A stretch of 33,249 bases of DNA from Anaerolineales bacterium (lineage in GTDB: Bacteria > Chloroflexota > Anaerolineae > Anaerolineales > UBA4823), in the NCBI GenBank assembly GCA_016929095.1, contig JAFGJM010000009.1, positions 1 through 33,249 on the forward strand, read 5' to 3'. Within the stretch, counting starts at the first letter, position 1; every line of letters starts with the position of its first letter. The notes beneath the pieces are model-generated. The model was not told the origin of the DNA, made no database searches, and saw only the letters and a program-made list of their open reading frames with translations. Made by a program: the position numbers and the translations under genes. This document shows positions 16,130-24,255 of the stretch, piece by piece.

Positions 16130-18511
16130 TTATCCGGCGAGTTCTTTATTTATTGGAATAATAAAAACCGGGCTATCGGTGAGTTGCACCACTTGCTGAG
16201 CCACGCTGCCCATGAAGAGTAGGTCTAAGCCTCCCCTTCCTTGGGACGATATCATGATCAAATCCACGCCTTCACGCTTCCCAACATCAACGATGGTACG
16301 AGCCGGATAAGAACCCGTGACGACTGTTTGAATGGTAAGCCCTTCTGCGCGCAGGCTTTTTGCAACCGAGTCAAGGTATTTCCGCATATTATTTTCAGCC
16401 TGGCTGCGGATAGTACGGATCACACTGGCAGATGCGCGGTATTTTTCGCTTTCAGGAACAGCCGGGACACAAATTAACATCAATTCGCAATCGAATTGCT
16501 TCGCAAATAAACGGGCATAAGGCAACAGTTGTTCGGCAAATGCTGAACCATCCAATGCCACCAATATCCGACCAATGTGGGGCGCTTCGGGCGCCCCGCT
16601 CTCGAACACCTGTACCAGCAAGATAGGGATATCGAGCAGATGCACCAGCTTGCTGGAAAGCCCCTCCCGTAACCAGTTTTTTTCACCGGAACTCCCGCGG
16701 GTTGTAACGACCACCATGTCTACACCCATTTCGTCCACCAGCTTTAACGTAGCTTCGGCAGGGGATTCTGAACGGATGGCACAGTTAACCTGTATCCCTG
16801 CTGCGTGGATTTTTTCGGCGACCGAACACAAGTACAGATCGGTCTCGGATTGTGTTTCACTTCCCTCCAAATACCTGGTTGATGCAGACAAAAGCGTTAT
16901 TTGTGCGCCGGTAGTCTCACAGATGAATTGCGCCATAGGTAAAGCCTGAGCCGCATTATCGGAACCATCAAGCAGGGTAGCAATATGTTGGATATTTATA
17001 GATCGGGTAAGCCCTTGCCCAGGAAGGATCGGTTCAGGCATCCAGCTCAGTTTTACAGGACCATTATCATTGTTTTGCGCAGCATAATCCCGGAATGAAG
17101 TCTGCCCAAAGCCAAATCCAGCCAGCAGCGCCGAATCGATGTGGCCCAGATAATCCATTTCAGGAGAAGGCGCGCCGATGTGGCGGCGGAAGTAGGAAAA
17201 AGCGGCATAGAGAATAGGGATTAATATAAGATAAGTCCATGCGCCTTCAAGGAAACGTTCTTCGAAAATAATCAATGTGGCGCCTGTTGTCAGAAGCGCT
17301 GCAACTCCAGTACCGGCTATCAAAGCAATTTTGTGAATTGAAAATTGGTTGGATATTTCCCGTACTAAACGTTGGGTGACCGCCCACCCGGTCATGCTTA
17401 ACAATATGAAAACGCCGGCTGCATATAGTGCCAGATAGGTTTCTTCATGTGTCCCAAAAACCAAAAAACAAAAACACACAATACCAACTTCCAACCAAAC
17501 CGGCTTATCGGCGACTTCGTGGCGGTTAAGATCACCAATAATGCGTGGAATATAATGGCGCTCTTTTAGGCCAAGCGCCAGATTTTGTAACCCCTGCGCA
17601 CTGGCAGCCGAGGCTGACATGAGTACGAAAATACCCACCAATGAACCCAGATATGGCAAGGGGTCTGGCAAAAGTTGGTCCATCGTTTGAGTGAAAACAG
17701 ACACATCTTTAATCGCAGGATCCGAAAAGACGAATATGGCAGGCCCGATGATGAGCATGGTCGCCGCAGTTGTGCTCATGATGATGAGTAAACTTTGGAA
17801 AGCTTTGCGGCTTTTCTGTTGCGGCGTGCCGGCAAAGGCCGCGACCAGGTTGGCAAACACCTCGATACCGGTCATCACCGCCAGGATGCGCACATACCCC
17901 GCGATCGTGAAGTGCAAATTGGGGGGGATAAACGCTTCGTGAGAAAGCGCCGGCAGGTGAAAGCCGGTTCGAAAAAGGGTTGCCAGGATCATCATCCATA
18001 AAAGCATCAAAACACCTGCGGTAGCCGGGCCAAAGGTACGGGCAGCCATTTTGGGGCCACGATTCACCAGCCAGCCGGTAAAAACGCTCAGCCCAATAGC
18101 CACCAGGCTGCGATATTGCATCCCAATAATTTCTTGATTTAGCACGGGAAAACGGTCGGCGATAAATGTGACCATGGCAGCCATGCTGACAAGAAAGGTA
18201 AGGGTATATTCGATAAACGTAATGGCGGCATTGACTTTAACCGCCCACCCGCCAAATTCCTCTTCGCACAATCCACTCCCGCCGGAGCCATCGGTTACCC
18301 ACTGCATTACCAGACGGTACATAGCTGAAACGACCATGATGGTGATCACAGCCAGCCAAATCGAGCCTCCAAAAATAATTCTGGCGGCGCCGGATGCCAT
18401 TATGACGGTCATGAAAGGCCCGAAAACATAAAGCGGAGAAGTCGCCGGGTCCCCTCCGCCGGCCAGTGCGCCTTCGAGGGAGTTTTTTAGCTTATTAGAA
18501 ACGCGAGCCAT
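16130..18511 (-). CDS. APC-superfamily permease with two C-terminal universal stress domains
   Basis: The 793-residue protein combines an N-terminal APC amino-acid/polyamine permease domain of about 12 helices (residues about 20-450) with two UspA-type domains. The first lies at about 500-638 (IATLLDGSDNAAQALPMAQF at the start). The second is at about 643-790 (GRILVALDGSAFAEQLLP, ending GRGGLDLLFMGSVAQQVV). The second retains the G-x9-GS part of the ATP-binding motif, but the first Gly is replaced by Ser (MISSQG). APC permeases with C-terminal Usp domains are a known architecture and are thought to couple transport to energy or nucleotide state. The transported amino acid is unknown. The ATG at 18511 has only a weak ribosome site. 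Confidence 0.88.
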   Translation of the reverse strand: MARVSNKLKNSLEGALAGGGDPATSPLYVFGPFMTVIMASGAARIIFGGSIWLAVITIMVVSAMYRLVMQWVTDGSGGSGLCEEEFGGWAVKVNAAITFIEYTLTFLVSMAAMVTFIADRFPVLNQEIIGMQYRSLVAIGLSVFTGWLVNRGPKMAARTFGPATAGVLMLLWMMILATLFRTGFHLPALSHEAFIPPNLHFTIAGYVRILAVMTGIEVFANLVAAFAGTPQQKSRKAFQSLLIIMSTTAATMLIIGPAIFVFSDPAIKDVSVFTQTMDQLLPDPLPYLGSLVGIFVLMSASAASAQGLQNLALGLKERHYIPRIIGDLNRHEVADKPVWLEVGIVCFCFLVFGTHEETYLALYAAGVFILLSMTGWAVTQRLVREISNQFSIHKIALIAGTGVAALLTTGATLIIFEERFLEGAWTYLILIPILYAAFSYFRRHIGAPSPEMDYLGHIDSALLAGFGFGQTSFRDYAAQNNDNGPVKLSWMPEPILPGQGLTRSINIQHIATLLDGSDNAAQALPMAQFICETTGAQITLLSASTRYLEGSETQSETDLYLCSVAEKIHAAGIQVNCAIRSESPAEATLKLVDEMGVDMVVVTTRGSSGEKNWLREGLSSKLVHLLDIPILLVQVFESGAPEAPHIGRILVALDGSAFAEQLLPYARLFAKQFDCELMLICVPAVPESEKYRASASVIRTIRSQAENNMRKYLDSVAKSLRAEGLTIQTVVTGSYPARTIVDVGKREGVDLIMISSQGRGGLDLLFMGSVAQQVVQLTDSPVFIIPINKELAG

Positions 18512-18744
18512 ATTATTTGTCCATTTTCAGCGCTTATCGAAGAACCATGCCAACGTACCGGGATGGTATTAAATCAATGACCCCTCCACAAACGATGATG
18601 ATTTTTCTGGTTGTCTATTCATGCTTTCACTTCAAAGATTATAATATGAATATTACTAAATACTCTATGTGTACTAAAAACTACCTCGATTGTCATTGAG
18701 GAATTGGATTAAATCGGTTTTGTCAATTTTTTCCAAATTTATCC
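18512..18744. other. Intergenic stretch before the restriction-modification operon
   Basis: About 230 AT-rich bases separate the divergent permease from the restriction-modification genes. Apart from the promoter that begins at 18745, I see no other gene, hairpin or operator. Confidence 0.4.
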
Positions 18745-18773
18745 TTGACTTTCCAGCAATAGTTGGCTATATT
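18745..18773 (+). promoter_or_regulatory. Promoter of the restriction-modification operon
   Basis: TTGACT (18745-18750), 17 bp and TATATT (18768-18773) make a good promoter. Transcription should start near 18780, so the ATG at 18788 would have a leader of about eight bases and the ATG at 18815 a leader of about 35 bases. Confidence 0.75.
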
Positions 18774-18814
18774 TATAACGCAAACATATGTTCTATATTC
18801 AAGAGATACAATGC

Positions 18815-19708
18815 ATGGAATACGAAAACAAAATTTTTCTCGGCGATTGCGGTGATATTTTAAAAGGTTTACCCGATAACTCGATTGATTTAATTTTCAC
18901 CTCACCACCTTATGCCGATCAACGCCAAAAAACATACGGCGGCGTCAGCCCTGATAAGTATGTTGATTGGTTCCTTCCCAAAACAGAACAATTCTTGCGC
19001 GTTTTAAAACCTTCCGGCACATTCATACTAAATATTAAAGAACGGGTGGTAAACGGAGAAAGGCATACATACGTTATTGAATTGATACTGGAAATGAAAA
19101 AACAAGGTTGGCTATGGACTGAAGAATTCATGTGGCACAAGAAGAATTCTTATCCAGGCAAATGGCCAAACCGGTTTCGAGATAATTGGGAGCGGCTCAT
19201 TCAATTCAACAAGTCTAAAAAATTCCATATGTACCAGGATGCCGTAATGGTACCCGTCGGTGATTGGGCGAAAGATAGATTATCGAAACTAAGCGAAACC
19301 GATCTATCTCGCGACGAATCGAAAGTGGGCAGCGGTTTTGGCAAGAATGTCTCCAATTGGGTAGGACGTGATAAGGTTTATCCCACGAATGTTATCCATA
19401 TGGCAACTGAATGCACCAATAAAAACCATAGCGCCGTATTCCCTGTCGATTTACCTAAATGGTTTATCAAGCTATTTACCCAACCTGGTGATGCTGTATT
19501 AGACCCGTTTGTCGGTTCGGGCACCACTGCCCTGGCAGCCTTGCAATTAGGTCGCAAATATGTTGGGATTGATGTGAATCCCGAATACGTCGTTATATCA
19601 CGAGAGAGAGTTGCCGAGACACAAATTAGCCTGTTTAGTATCGCAGAAGAACGAGAGGAATATCAATCCACAAAAGATTCGGAACCAACTTATAAGGGGA
19701 CACAATGA
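18815..19708 (+). CDS. Type II DNA methyltransferase (beta-class, N4-cytosine or N6-adenine)
   Basis: The protein of about 297 residues has the catalytic motif TSPPYAD (29-35) before the SAM-binding motif DPFVGSGTTALAAL (starting near 230), so it is a beta-class amino-methyltransferase. SPPY is the form usually linked to N4-cytosine methylation, although N6-adenine is possible. It should protect the site cut by the overlapping endonuclease. The ATG at 18815 is chosen because an AAGAG-like site precedes it and family members start near this point. The ATG at 18788 is possible and would give 306 residues. Its stop overlaps the nuclease start as ATGA. The recognition sequence cannot be read from sequence. 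Confidence 0.88.
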   Translation: MEYENKIFLGDCGDILKGLPDNSIDLIFTSPPYADQRQKTYGGVSPDKYVDWFLPKTEQFLRVLKPSGTFILNIKERVVNGERHTYVIELILEMKKQGWLWTEEFMWHKKNSYPGKWPNRFRDNWERLIQFNKSKKFHMYQDAVMVPVGDWAKDRLSKLSETDLSRDESKVGSGFGKNVSNWVGRDKVYPTNVIHMATECTNKNHSAVFPVDLPKWFIKLFTQPGDAVLDPFVGSGTTALAALQLGRKYVGIDVNPEYVVISRERVAETQISLFSIAEEREEYQSTKDSEPTYKGTQ

Positions 19709-20457
19709 ACTCTCTTGACCTGGAAAAAGTGTGTCAGTATGTAAATGATAATATTATCAATTTCCACAAGGCGAAAATTAAATCTGTGGAAAGCCTTAAA
19801 CTCCAAAGGCTCTTAAATAAAAATCCATATCTTTTCAAGGCGAAAAATATTTGCACGGCAGGAGAATTGATCGAGGGGTTGCTTAACGCATTCCTTTCGT
19901 CATCAGAAGAAAAACTGTTTGGCGACTTTCTGGAAGGGTTGGCGATCTTTATTGCAGAGATGACATCCAACGGTCATAAATCTTCTGCCCCAGGTGTGGA
20001 TTTGGAATTCATCAATAACAATATCCATTATTTGGTATCTGTAAAATCAGGACCAAATTGGGGGAATAGTTCTCAACAAAAGAAGCTGGATGAAGATTTC
20101 AAAACTGCGGTCATTCGATTAAAACAAATAAAACGGGAAGTGAACATTCAACCTGTTTTAGGAATTTGTTATGGCAAGACAAAAACCAGTTTCCTGCGAG
20201 GGTACATGAAGGTGGCAGGACAAAACTTCTGGTATCTGATCAGCGAAAATAAAAACCTTTATACCGATATTATCGAACCCATCGGATACAAAGCGGAAGA
20301 ACAAAACGAATCATTTTTGATCGAGAAAAGCAAGCTGTCCAACCGGATTACAAAACAATTTATCGACATGTTTTGCGATGAAAGCGGCGCCATTGATTGG
20401 GTGCGACTGGTCGAATTTAATAGCGGAAATTTTGACCTGGATAAGCCGCTGCCTTAA
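19705..20457 (+). CDS. PmeII-like type II restriction endonuclease
   Basis: The 250-residue protein resembles the PmeII family of type II endonucleases. Recognisable parts are KNPYLFKAKNI near 39-49, AFLSSSEEKLFGDFLEGLAIF around 62-82 (read in two pieces) and GVDLEF with Asp99. VSVKSGPNWG follows at 111-120, with Lys114. Asp99 plus x-V-K114 fit a PD-(D/E)xK metal-dependent nuclease core, with Glu78 as a possible third ligand. It cuts the DNA that the overlapping methyltransferase protects; the ATGA overlap makes production tightly coupled. It is likely cytoplasmic. The target sequence is unknown. Confidence 0.85.
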   Translation: MNSLDLEKVCQYVNDNIINFHKAKIKSVESLKLQRLLNKNPYLFKAKNICTAGELIEGLLNAFLSSSEEKLFGDFLEGLAIFIAEMTSNGHKSSAPGVDLEFINNNIHYLVSVKSGPNWGNSSQQKKLDEDFKTAVIRLKQIKREVNIQPVLGICYGKTKTSFLRGYMKVAGQNFWYLISENKNLYTDIIEPIGYKAEEQNESFLIEKSKLSNRITKQFIDMFCDESGAIDWVRLVEFNSGNFDLDKPLP

Positions 20458-20529
20458 CACTCAGCCATCTGAACCCGACAATTCTTTTTTAAGTAATTAT
20501 TTCGGATGACCAGAAAGGAGTTCCTATCA

Positions 20530-20982
20530 ATGGACAACCATAACCTTTCAATCCAACTTTACAAGACACGAGAAGAATTCGCCGCTGCCCAGGAAGCAGA
20601 GATGGCGCTGATCGAAGGACTGGGAAACAATATTCTAAAACACCTGGGTAATATAGAGTTGGGTATCCCCATTAAGATATTCATGCGCAGTTCAGCCAGC
20701 CAGGTGGTGGCTGGTCTTACAGCTACTGTATTCGGCGGCTGGATGTATATTTCCCTGTTATGGGTAGAGGAATCGCTGCGTAATCAGGGTTACGGTACTC
20801 GCCTGGTGCAAATGGCAGAAGCGGAAGCCATTTCCCTGGGGTGCCAACATGCCCACGTAGATACTTACAGCTTTGAAGCTAAACCTTTTTATGACCGCCT
20901 GGGCTACGAAACCTTCGCTACGCTGGATGATTATCCCAAGAGTTATTGCAAATATTTCATGAAAAAGCAGCTTGTCAGTTAG
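20530..20982 (+). CDS. GNAT-family N-acetyltransferase
   Basis: The 150-residue protein carries the GNAT acetyl-CoA loop LRNQGYGTRLV (about 83-93), followed by the helix AEAEAISLGC and AFEAKPFYDRLGY-type substrate-end elements (here FEAKPFYDRLGYE). It transfers an acetyl group from acetyl-CoA to an unknown amine. The start is the ATG at 20530, preceded by AGGAG; an ATG at 20506 lacks this. It follows the nuclease gene by about 70 bp on the same strand and could be a cargo gene of the same locus, but no functional link to restriction is shown. Downstream is a pyrimidine-rich repeat at 21056-21089. Confidence 0.85.
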   Translation: MDNHNLSIQLYKTREEFAAAQEAEMALIEGLGNNILKHLGNIELGIPIKIFMRSSASQVVAGLTATVFGGWMYISLLWVEESLRNQGYGTRLVQMAEAEAISLGCQHAHVDTYSFEAKPFYDRLGYETFATLDDYPKSYCKYFMKKQLVS

Positions 20983-21118
20983 AGTGTGTGGATAAAGAAG
21001 TTATCAGCTATCGGCTGTCAGCTATCAATCAAAATAAATCATCGAAATAAATAATTCCCTGGATTCCTTACTTCCTGGCTTCCTCATAAATTTGATTTTC
21101 ATATAAAAAGAACCCCAA

Positions 21119-21571
21119 TTAATCGATTTTTTTTTCGAGATTTCTATGACCCAGAAAAGCCAGGAAGCCCCAAACAAGAACCAAAAGTCCGCTGACAATG
21201 ACCACAATACCCAAATAGTCAATAATTTCGGATAAGCCCAGGTTTTGTTTCAATAAGACATTATATTTGTAAATTGTAAAAAGAAAGCCTAGCACCACAA
21301 AACCCGTATATCCACCCAGCAAATATCCTGGTGCTATTTTTAAAGGATTGATACGCCCGAAGAGGAATAATATAGACCCGAGTAATATGATCACATTAAT
21401 GGTTACAAGAAGGGCGATGTCATCCCATTCTTGTGAGGGTTGATGGAGCACAAATTGCCGGTATAATTGAATTACCATTAAACCAAATAAGGTTAGCAGA
21501 TATAAGGTGGTGCATATCTTGCGAAATATTTCCTTCTCGCGTTCATCCACAATAATTAATTTTTTATTCAT
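21119..21571 (-). CDS. Four-helix membrane protein paired with the XRE regulator
   Basis: The 150-residue protein has four predicted membrane helices: about 18-37, 49-68, 77-98 and 112-137. The N-terminus is charged and cytoplasmic (IIVDEREKEIFRK) and the C-terminus basic (GHRNLEKK). I do not recognise a named family. Its ATG at 21571 overlaps the end of the XRE regulator gene by eight bases, so the two are translated as a unit. This is the usual layout of a small regulator that controls its own membrane partner. Function is unknown. Confidence 0.7.
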   Translation of the reverse strand: MNKKLIIVDEREKEIFRKICTTLYLLTLFGLMVIQLYRQFVLHQPSQEWDDIALLVTINVIILLGSILFLFGRINPLKIAPGYLLGGYTGFVVLGFLFTIYKYNVLLKQNLGLSEIIDYLGIVVIVSGLLVLVWGFLAFLGHRNLEKKID

Positions 21572-21779
21572 CCGTTACTCCATCCCAAAAAAGTGAATCC
21601 AGTGTTTTGCCTAATGCTTTCGATAATTTGATGCATAAATTGAGTGAAGGATTATAATTGCCGATTTCAATAAGCCCTATGGTTTGTCGTGTTACACCAA
21701 CCCTGTCAGCGAGTTCTTGTTGTGAAAGGTTTTTTTCGATTCGTGCAAGTTTTAATTTCATTCGTTCAGGCTTTTTCAT
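21564..21779 (-). CDS. Small XRE/Cro-type HTH regulator
   Basis: The 71-residue protein is nearly all helix-turn-helix: RIEKNLSQQELADRVGVTRQ, then TIGLIEIGNYNPSLNLCIKL, and it ends WDGVTDE. It resembles compact XRE regulators that are co-transcribed with a membrane protein, as here. The ATG at 21779 is exactly seven bases from the -10 hexamer TACAAT (21791-21786), so the transcript should be leaderless. Upstream ATGs at 21827 and beyond would place the start inside the operator. The 18-bp palindrome at 21809-21826 overlaps its -35 region and points to autorepression. The same palindrome faces the divergent protease-like gene. Confidence 0.82.
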   Translation of the reverse strand: MKKPERMKLKLARIEKNLSQQELADRVGVTRQTIGLIEIGNYNPSLNLCIKLSKALGKTLDSLFWDGVTDE

Positions 21780-21785
21780 ATGGAT

Positions 21786-21830
21786 ATTGTAACACAAATA
21801 ATGCAATATGCAATATATATATTGCAATAT
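21786..21830. promoter_or_regulatory. Divergent control region with 18-bp palindrome
   Basis: TGCAATATATATATTGCA at 21809-21826 is a perfect palindrome, and an extra TGCAATAT half-site lies at 21802-21809. On the minus strand, TACAAT (21791-21786) is a -10 hexamer for the XRE gene, with TTGCAT about 16 bp upstream as a weak -35 overlapping the palindrome. The region lies between the XRE-membrane pair and the protease-like gene, so one operator could serve both. No clear plus-strand promoter was identified. Confidence 0.65.
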
Positions 21831-21884
21831 GATTTATTTATATGCTATTGCTATCCCTGGAAATTGCTGAGTTTTTCAACCACA

Positions 21885-23639
21885 ATGATCCAATTAAAAA
21901 AGAAATTCATCATCTTCTTACTCATAAGTGCATGTATGGGGTGTACTACTCAAAAAATCAATACGCCTTTTTCCTCTTTGCCTCCCTGCGAACTGGTCGT
22001 TTTGGCAGAACATGAAGATCCCTATTACTCTTTGGCGGAAGAAATCGCTGCCGCTGAAGATGCGCCTCTCCTGCCCAATTTACCTGAGGCGCTGGCATAT
22101 CAACCCACTTATTTGTTGTGGGTTGTTTCACCCGGCTTTCTCTCCGATGAGGTGATGATCGAATTTGGCATGACCATGAAGCAGAAACAGCCTTTCGCAA
22201 TTTCGACCGGCATTATAACCGGCTCAACTATGGAACAGGCGCGGGAATTATGGCAGCGCGCCGGTCAGGTGGGCAACCAAACCTTTGTAGCGGTCAATGC
22301 CCCTAACCGTTCGGCTCATCTCGATGAAGGGCAAATCCTTACGGTTTCAGCAGGACAAGTGACAAGAAATCCATTAACCAGAGAGAAATTCATCCAAACA
22401 CTTCAAACCGCAGATTACCTGACTTTTACCGGGCATGGGGGAAAAGGGTTCCTCGGACTGGATAAAGATATCATGATCAAGGCTGACGATATACCCACGC
22501 TCGATAATATTGTCATTGCCACGGTAAGCTGTCAAACACTTCGGGTATGGAATGACGAATCTATTGCGCGTAAAATGATCGACCAGGGAGCAGCCGCTTA
22601 TTCCGGTTTCGTATTCAGCCCCAATGAAGGCTATGTCATTGGGGAATTCAACAAGCTTCCTTTTCGCTATACCTGGCCGGATTTCCCCATCGGGCATGTC
22701 TTGCAAGTGCAGAATCGCGGCACATTGCTAGGCTTTGCTCATTTCCCATTCCATTTTTTACTGGGCGATCCTCGTATCGCTTTCCAATCCGAACCGCCTT
22801 ATCAATGGATAGAGGTTCACCGACAAGGAGAAGTACGTTTCCTGAGCTTTCGAGATGTCCCGTCCGGCGTTATCCCCATCCACATTGTGGATGGTTCGGG
22901 TTATAACTTTATCGAAGCGCCGGGCATCACCTCCGCCAGCCAGGGGGATTTCATATATAACAGCCGTTTACAGATGGTTAATATCAATCAGGATAAATAC
23001 GTCCTTCTGGTGCATCGGGGGGGCGACCTAACCCTGAAATTACGCCCCACAGCCCCCTGGTATTGGTATCCGATAGATTTCTTGCTGGATTCACTGGATT
23101 TCACTTACATATACACTCAACAGACCGGCGGCGATATCCTCAGTCTCGTTTTTTCAGTCATTCCCTTGATTTGGGTCACCTGGCAGATGTATAAGAAGCG
23201 TATCGCCTGGAAGAAAATTCGCCTTACCCTGATAATTGGATTGGGCATTGCGGTTCTCCAGGGCATCTATGTAATGATCCGCCTGCCTCATGTGACCATC
23301 ACCTCAAAAGTGGTAGTATTCAGCCCGTTAAGTCTGTTGGCGGCTTTCCTGCTTGGAGTTCTGGGGACGTTAATCTTCATTCAGGCGCGCACCTGGCGAG
23401 GCAGACTGATTGGAACCGTGGTAATCACCTTCACCAGTTGGTCAGTGACCATTTTTGAAATTGCAGTGATTACCGGGTTCAATATGTTGGCATTTGTGCC
23501 TCGTTATGGCACATCACTCTATAACCAGTCACTCGGGTTTCTATCTGCCACTGCTTTCATTGTTACATGGGTTGTGATTGCTATTGTCTTTCATTTGATT
23601 ATGAAAGGAATTGATGATGGAACAACAGTTAATAAATGA
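21885..23639 (+). CDS. Lipoprotein with caspase/gingipain-like domain and C-terminal membrane helices
   Basis: The 584-residue protein starts with KKKFIIFLLISAC, a lipoprotein-type signal (Cys17 as lipid site, Cys20 as alternative). Residues about 75-300 resemble the clan CD cysteine-protease fold, such as peptidase C25/gingipain or CHAT. His184 lies in FTGHGGKG, Cys216 in IATVSCQT after a hydrophobic strand, and LLGDPRIAF at 292-300 is a typical end of C25 domains. A beta-rich segment follows, then about five membrane helices (417-434, 446-465, 477-499, 508-530, 548-571). It would be tethered outside the cytoplasm. Catalysis is inferred, not proven. It overlaps the HEAT-like gene by 23 bp. 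The ATG at 21885 is chosen for the signal peptide. Confidence 0.7.
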   Translation: MIQLKKKFIIFLLISACMGCTTQKINTPFSSLPPCELVVLAEHEDPYYSLAEEIAAAEDAPLLPNLPEALAYQPTYLLWVVSPGFLSDEVMIEFGMTMKQKQPFAISTGIITGSTMEQARELWQRAGQVGNQTFVAVNAPNRSAHLDEGQILTVSAGQVTRNPLTREKFIQTLQTADYLTFTGHGGKGFLGLDKDIMIKADDIPTLDNIVIATVSCQTLRVWNDESIARKMIDQGAAAYSGFVFSPNEGYVIGEFNKLPFRYTWPDFPIGHVLQVQNRGTLLGFAHFPFHFLLGDPRIAFQSEPPYQWIEVHRQGEVRFLSFRDVPSGVIPIHIVDGSGYNFIEAPGITSASQGDFIYNSRLQMVNINQDKYVLLVHRGGDLTLKLRPTAPWYWYPIDFLLDSLDFTYIYTQQTGGDILSLVFSVIPLIWVTWQMYKKRIAWKKIRLTLIIGLGIAVLQGIYVMIRLPHVTITSKVVVFSPLSLLAAFLLGVLGTLIFIQARTWRGRLIGTVVITFTSWSVTIFEIAVITGFNMLAFVPRYGTSLYNQSLGFLSATAFIVTWVVIAIVFHLIMKGIDDGTTVNK

Positions 23640-24165
23640 TTTTATAAATTTGTCATCGAAAGATGACAAAATACGAATGGACTCCTTTCAGACCATCTTG
23701 CATGCAACGGATGAAAAAGTCGATTGGATTTATGAAGTTTGGAATAATTTAATCGATATGATGGAAGATGATAATTCGTATCAACGCGCAATCGCCATCA
23801 TGCTATTATGTAACTTAGCTAAAAGTGATCGGGAGAATCGAATGAATGTCGTGATTGATTCTCTGCTCAAACATACACGCGATGAGAAATTCATCACTTC
23901 CAGGCAATGCCTGCAAAATATCTGGAAAGTTGCCGTGGCCAACCCCGATCTAAAAGCGAAAGTATTAACCCATTTAGAAGAACAGTTTAATAACTGCGTA
24001 GATGGTAAACACTACAATCTGATCCGGCAGGATATCATCCTATCGCTAAAGAATATTTCTGATGCATATGGCGATGAGTTGCTATTGGATAAAATCCAGA
24101 ATTTACTACAATTAGAAGATGATCTGAAAAACAGAAAGAAATACAGGCAAATATTATTAAAATGA
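23617..24165 (+). CDS. HEAT/ARM-like helical repeat protein
   Basis: The 182-residue protein is built of successive amphipathic helices without signal or membrane segment. Examples are YQRAIAIMLLCNLAKSDREN and KVLTHLEEQFNN, with DIILSLKNISDAYGDELLLD later, as in HEAT/armadillo-like repeat proteins. Such proteins act as protein-binding scaffolds. The start is the ATG at 23617: AAAGGAA lies six bases upstream, while the TTG at 23611 and ATG at 23614 are too close to it. It overlaps the protease-like gene by 23 bp, so the pair is translationally coupled and probably works together. What it binds is unknown. Confidence 0.7.
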   Translation: MEQQLINDFINLSSKDDKIRMDSFQTILHATDEKVDWIYEVWNNLIDMMEDDNSYQRAIAIMLLCNLAKSDRENRMNVVIDSLLKHTRDEKFITSRQCLQNIWKVAVANPDLKAKVLTHLEEQFNNCVDGKHYNLIRQDIILSLKNISDAYGDELLLDKIQNLLQLEDDLKNRKKYRQILLK

Positions 24166-24223
24166 TTTTTTCTGATCTCCTGCATTCTTTATAGTTTTTG
24201 TTGTTTTATTCCCCTGGCTTTCT

Positions 24224-24255
24224 CATAGTTTTATTAAGCGACTATGTTTTTTTTT
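24224..24255. terminator. Weak terminator-like hairpin between convergent genes
   Basis: CATAGT (24224-24229) and ACTATG (24241-24246) pair around an 11-base loop and are followed by a run of nine Ts (24247-24255). The stem is short and AT-rich, so termination is tentative. It follows the HEAT-like gene and lies at the end of the convergent polysaccharide-lyase-like gene. Confidence 0.35.
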
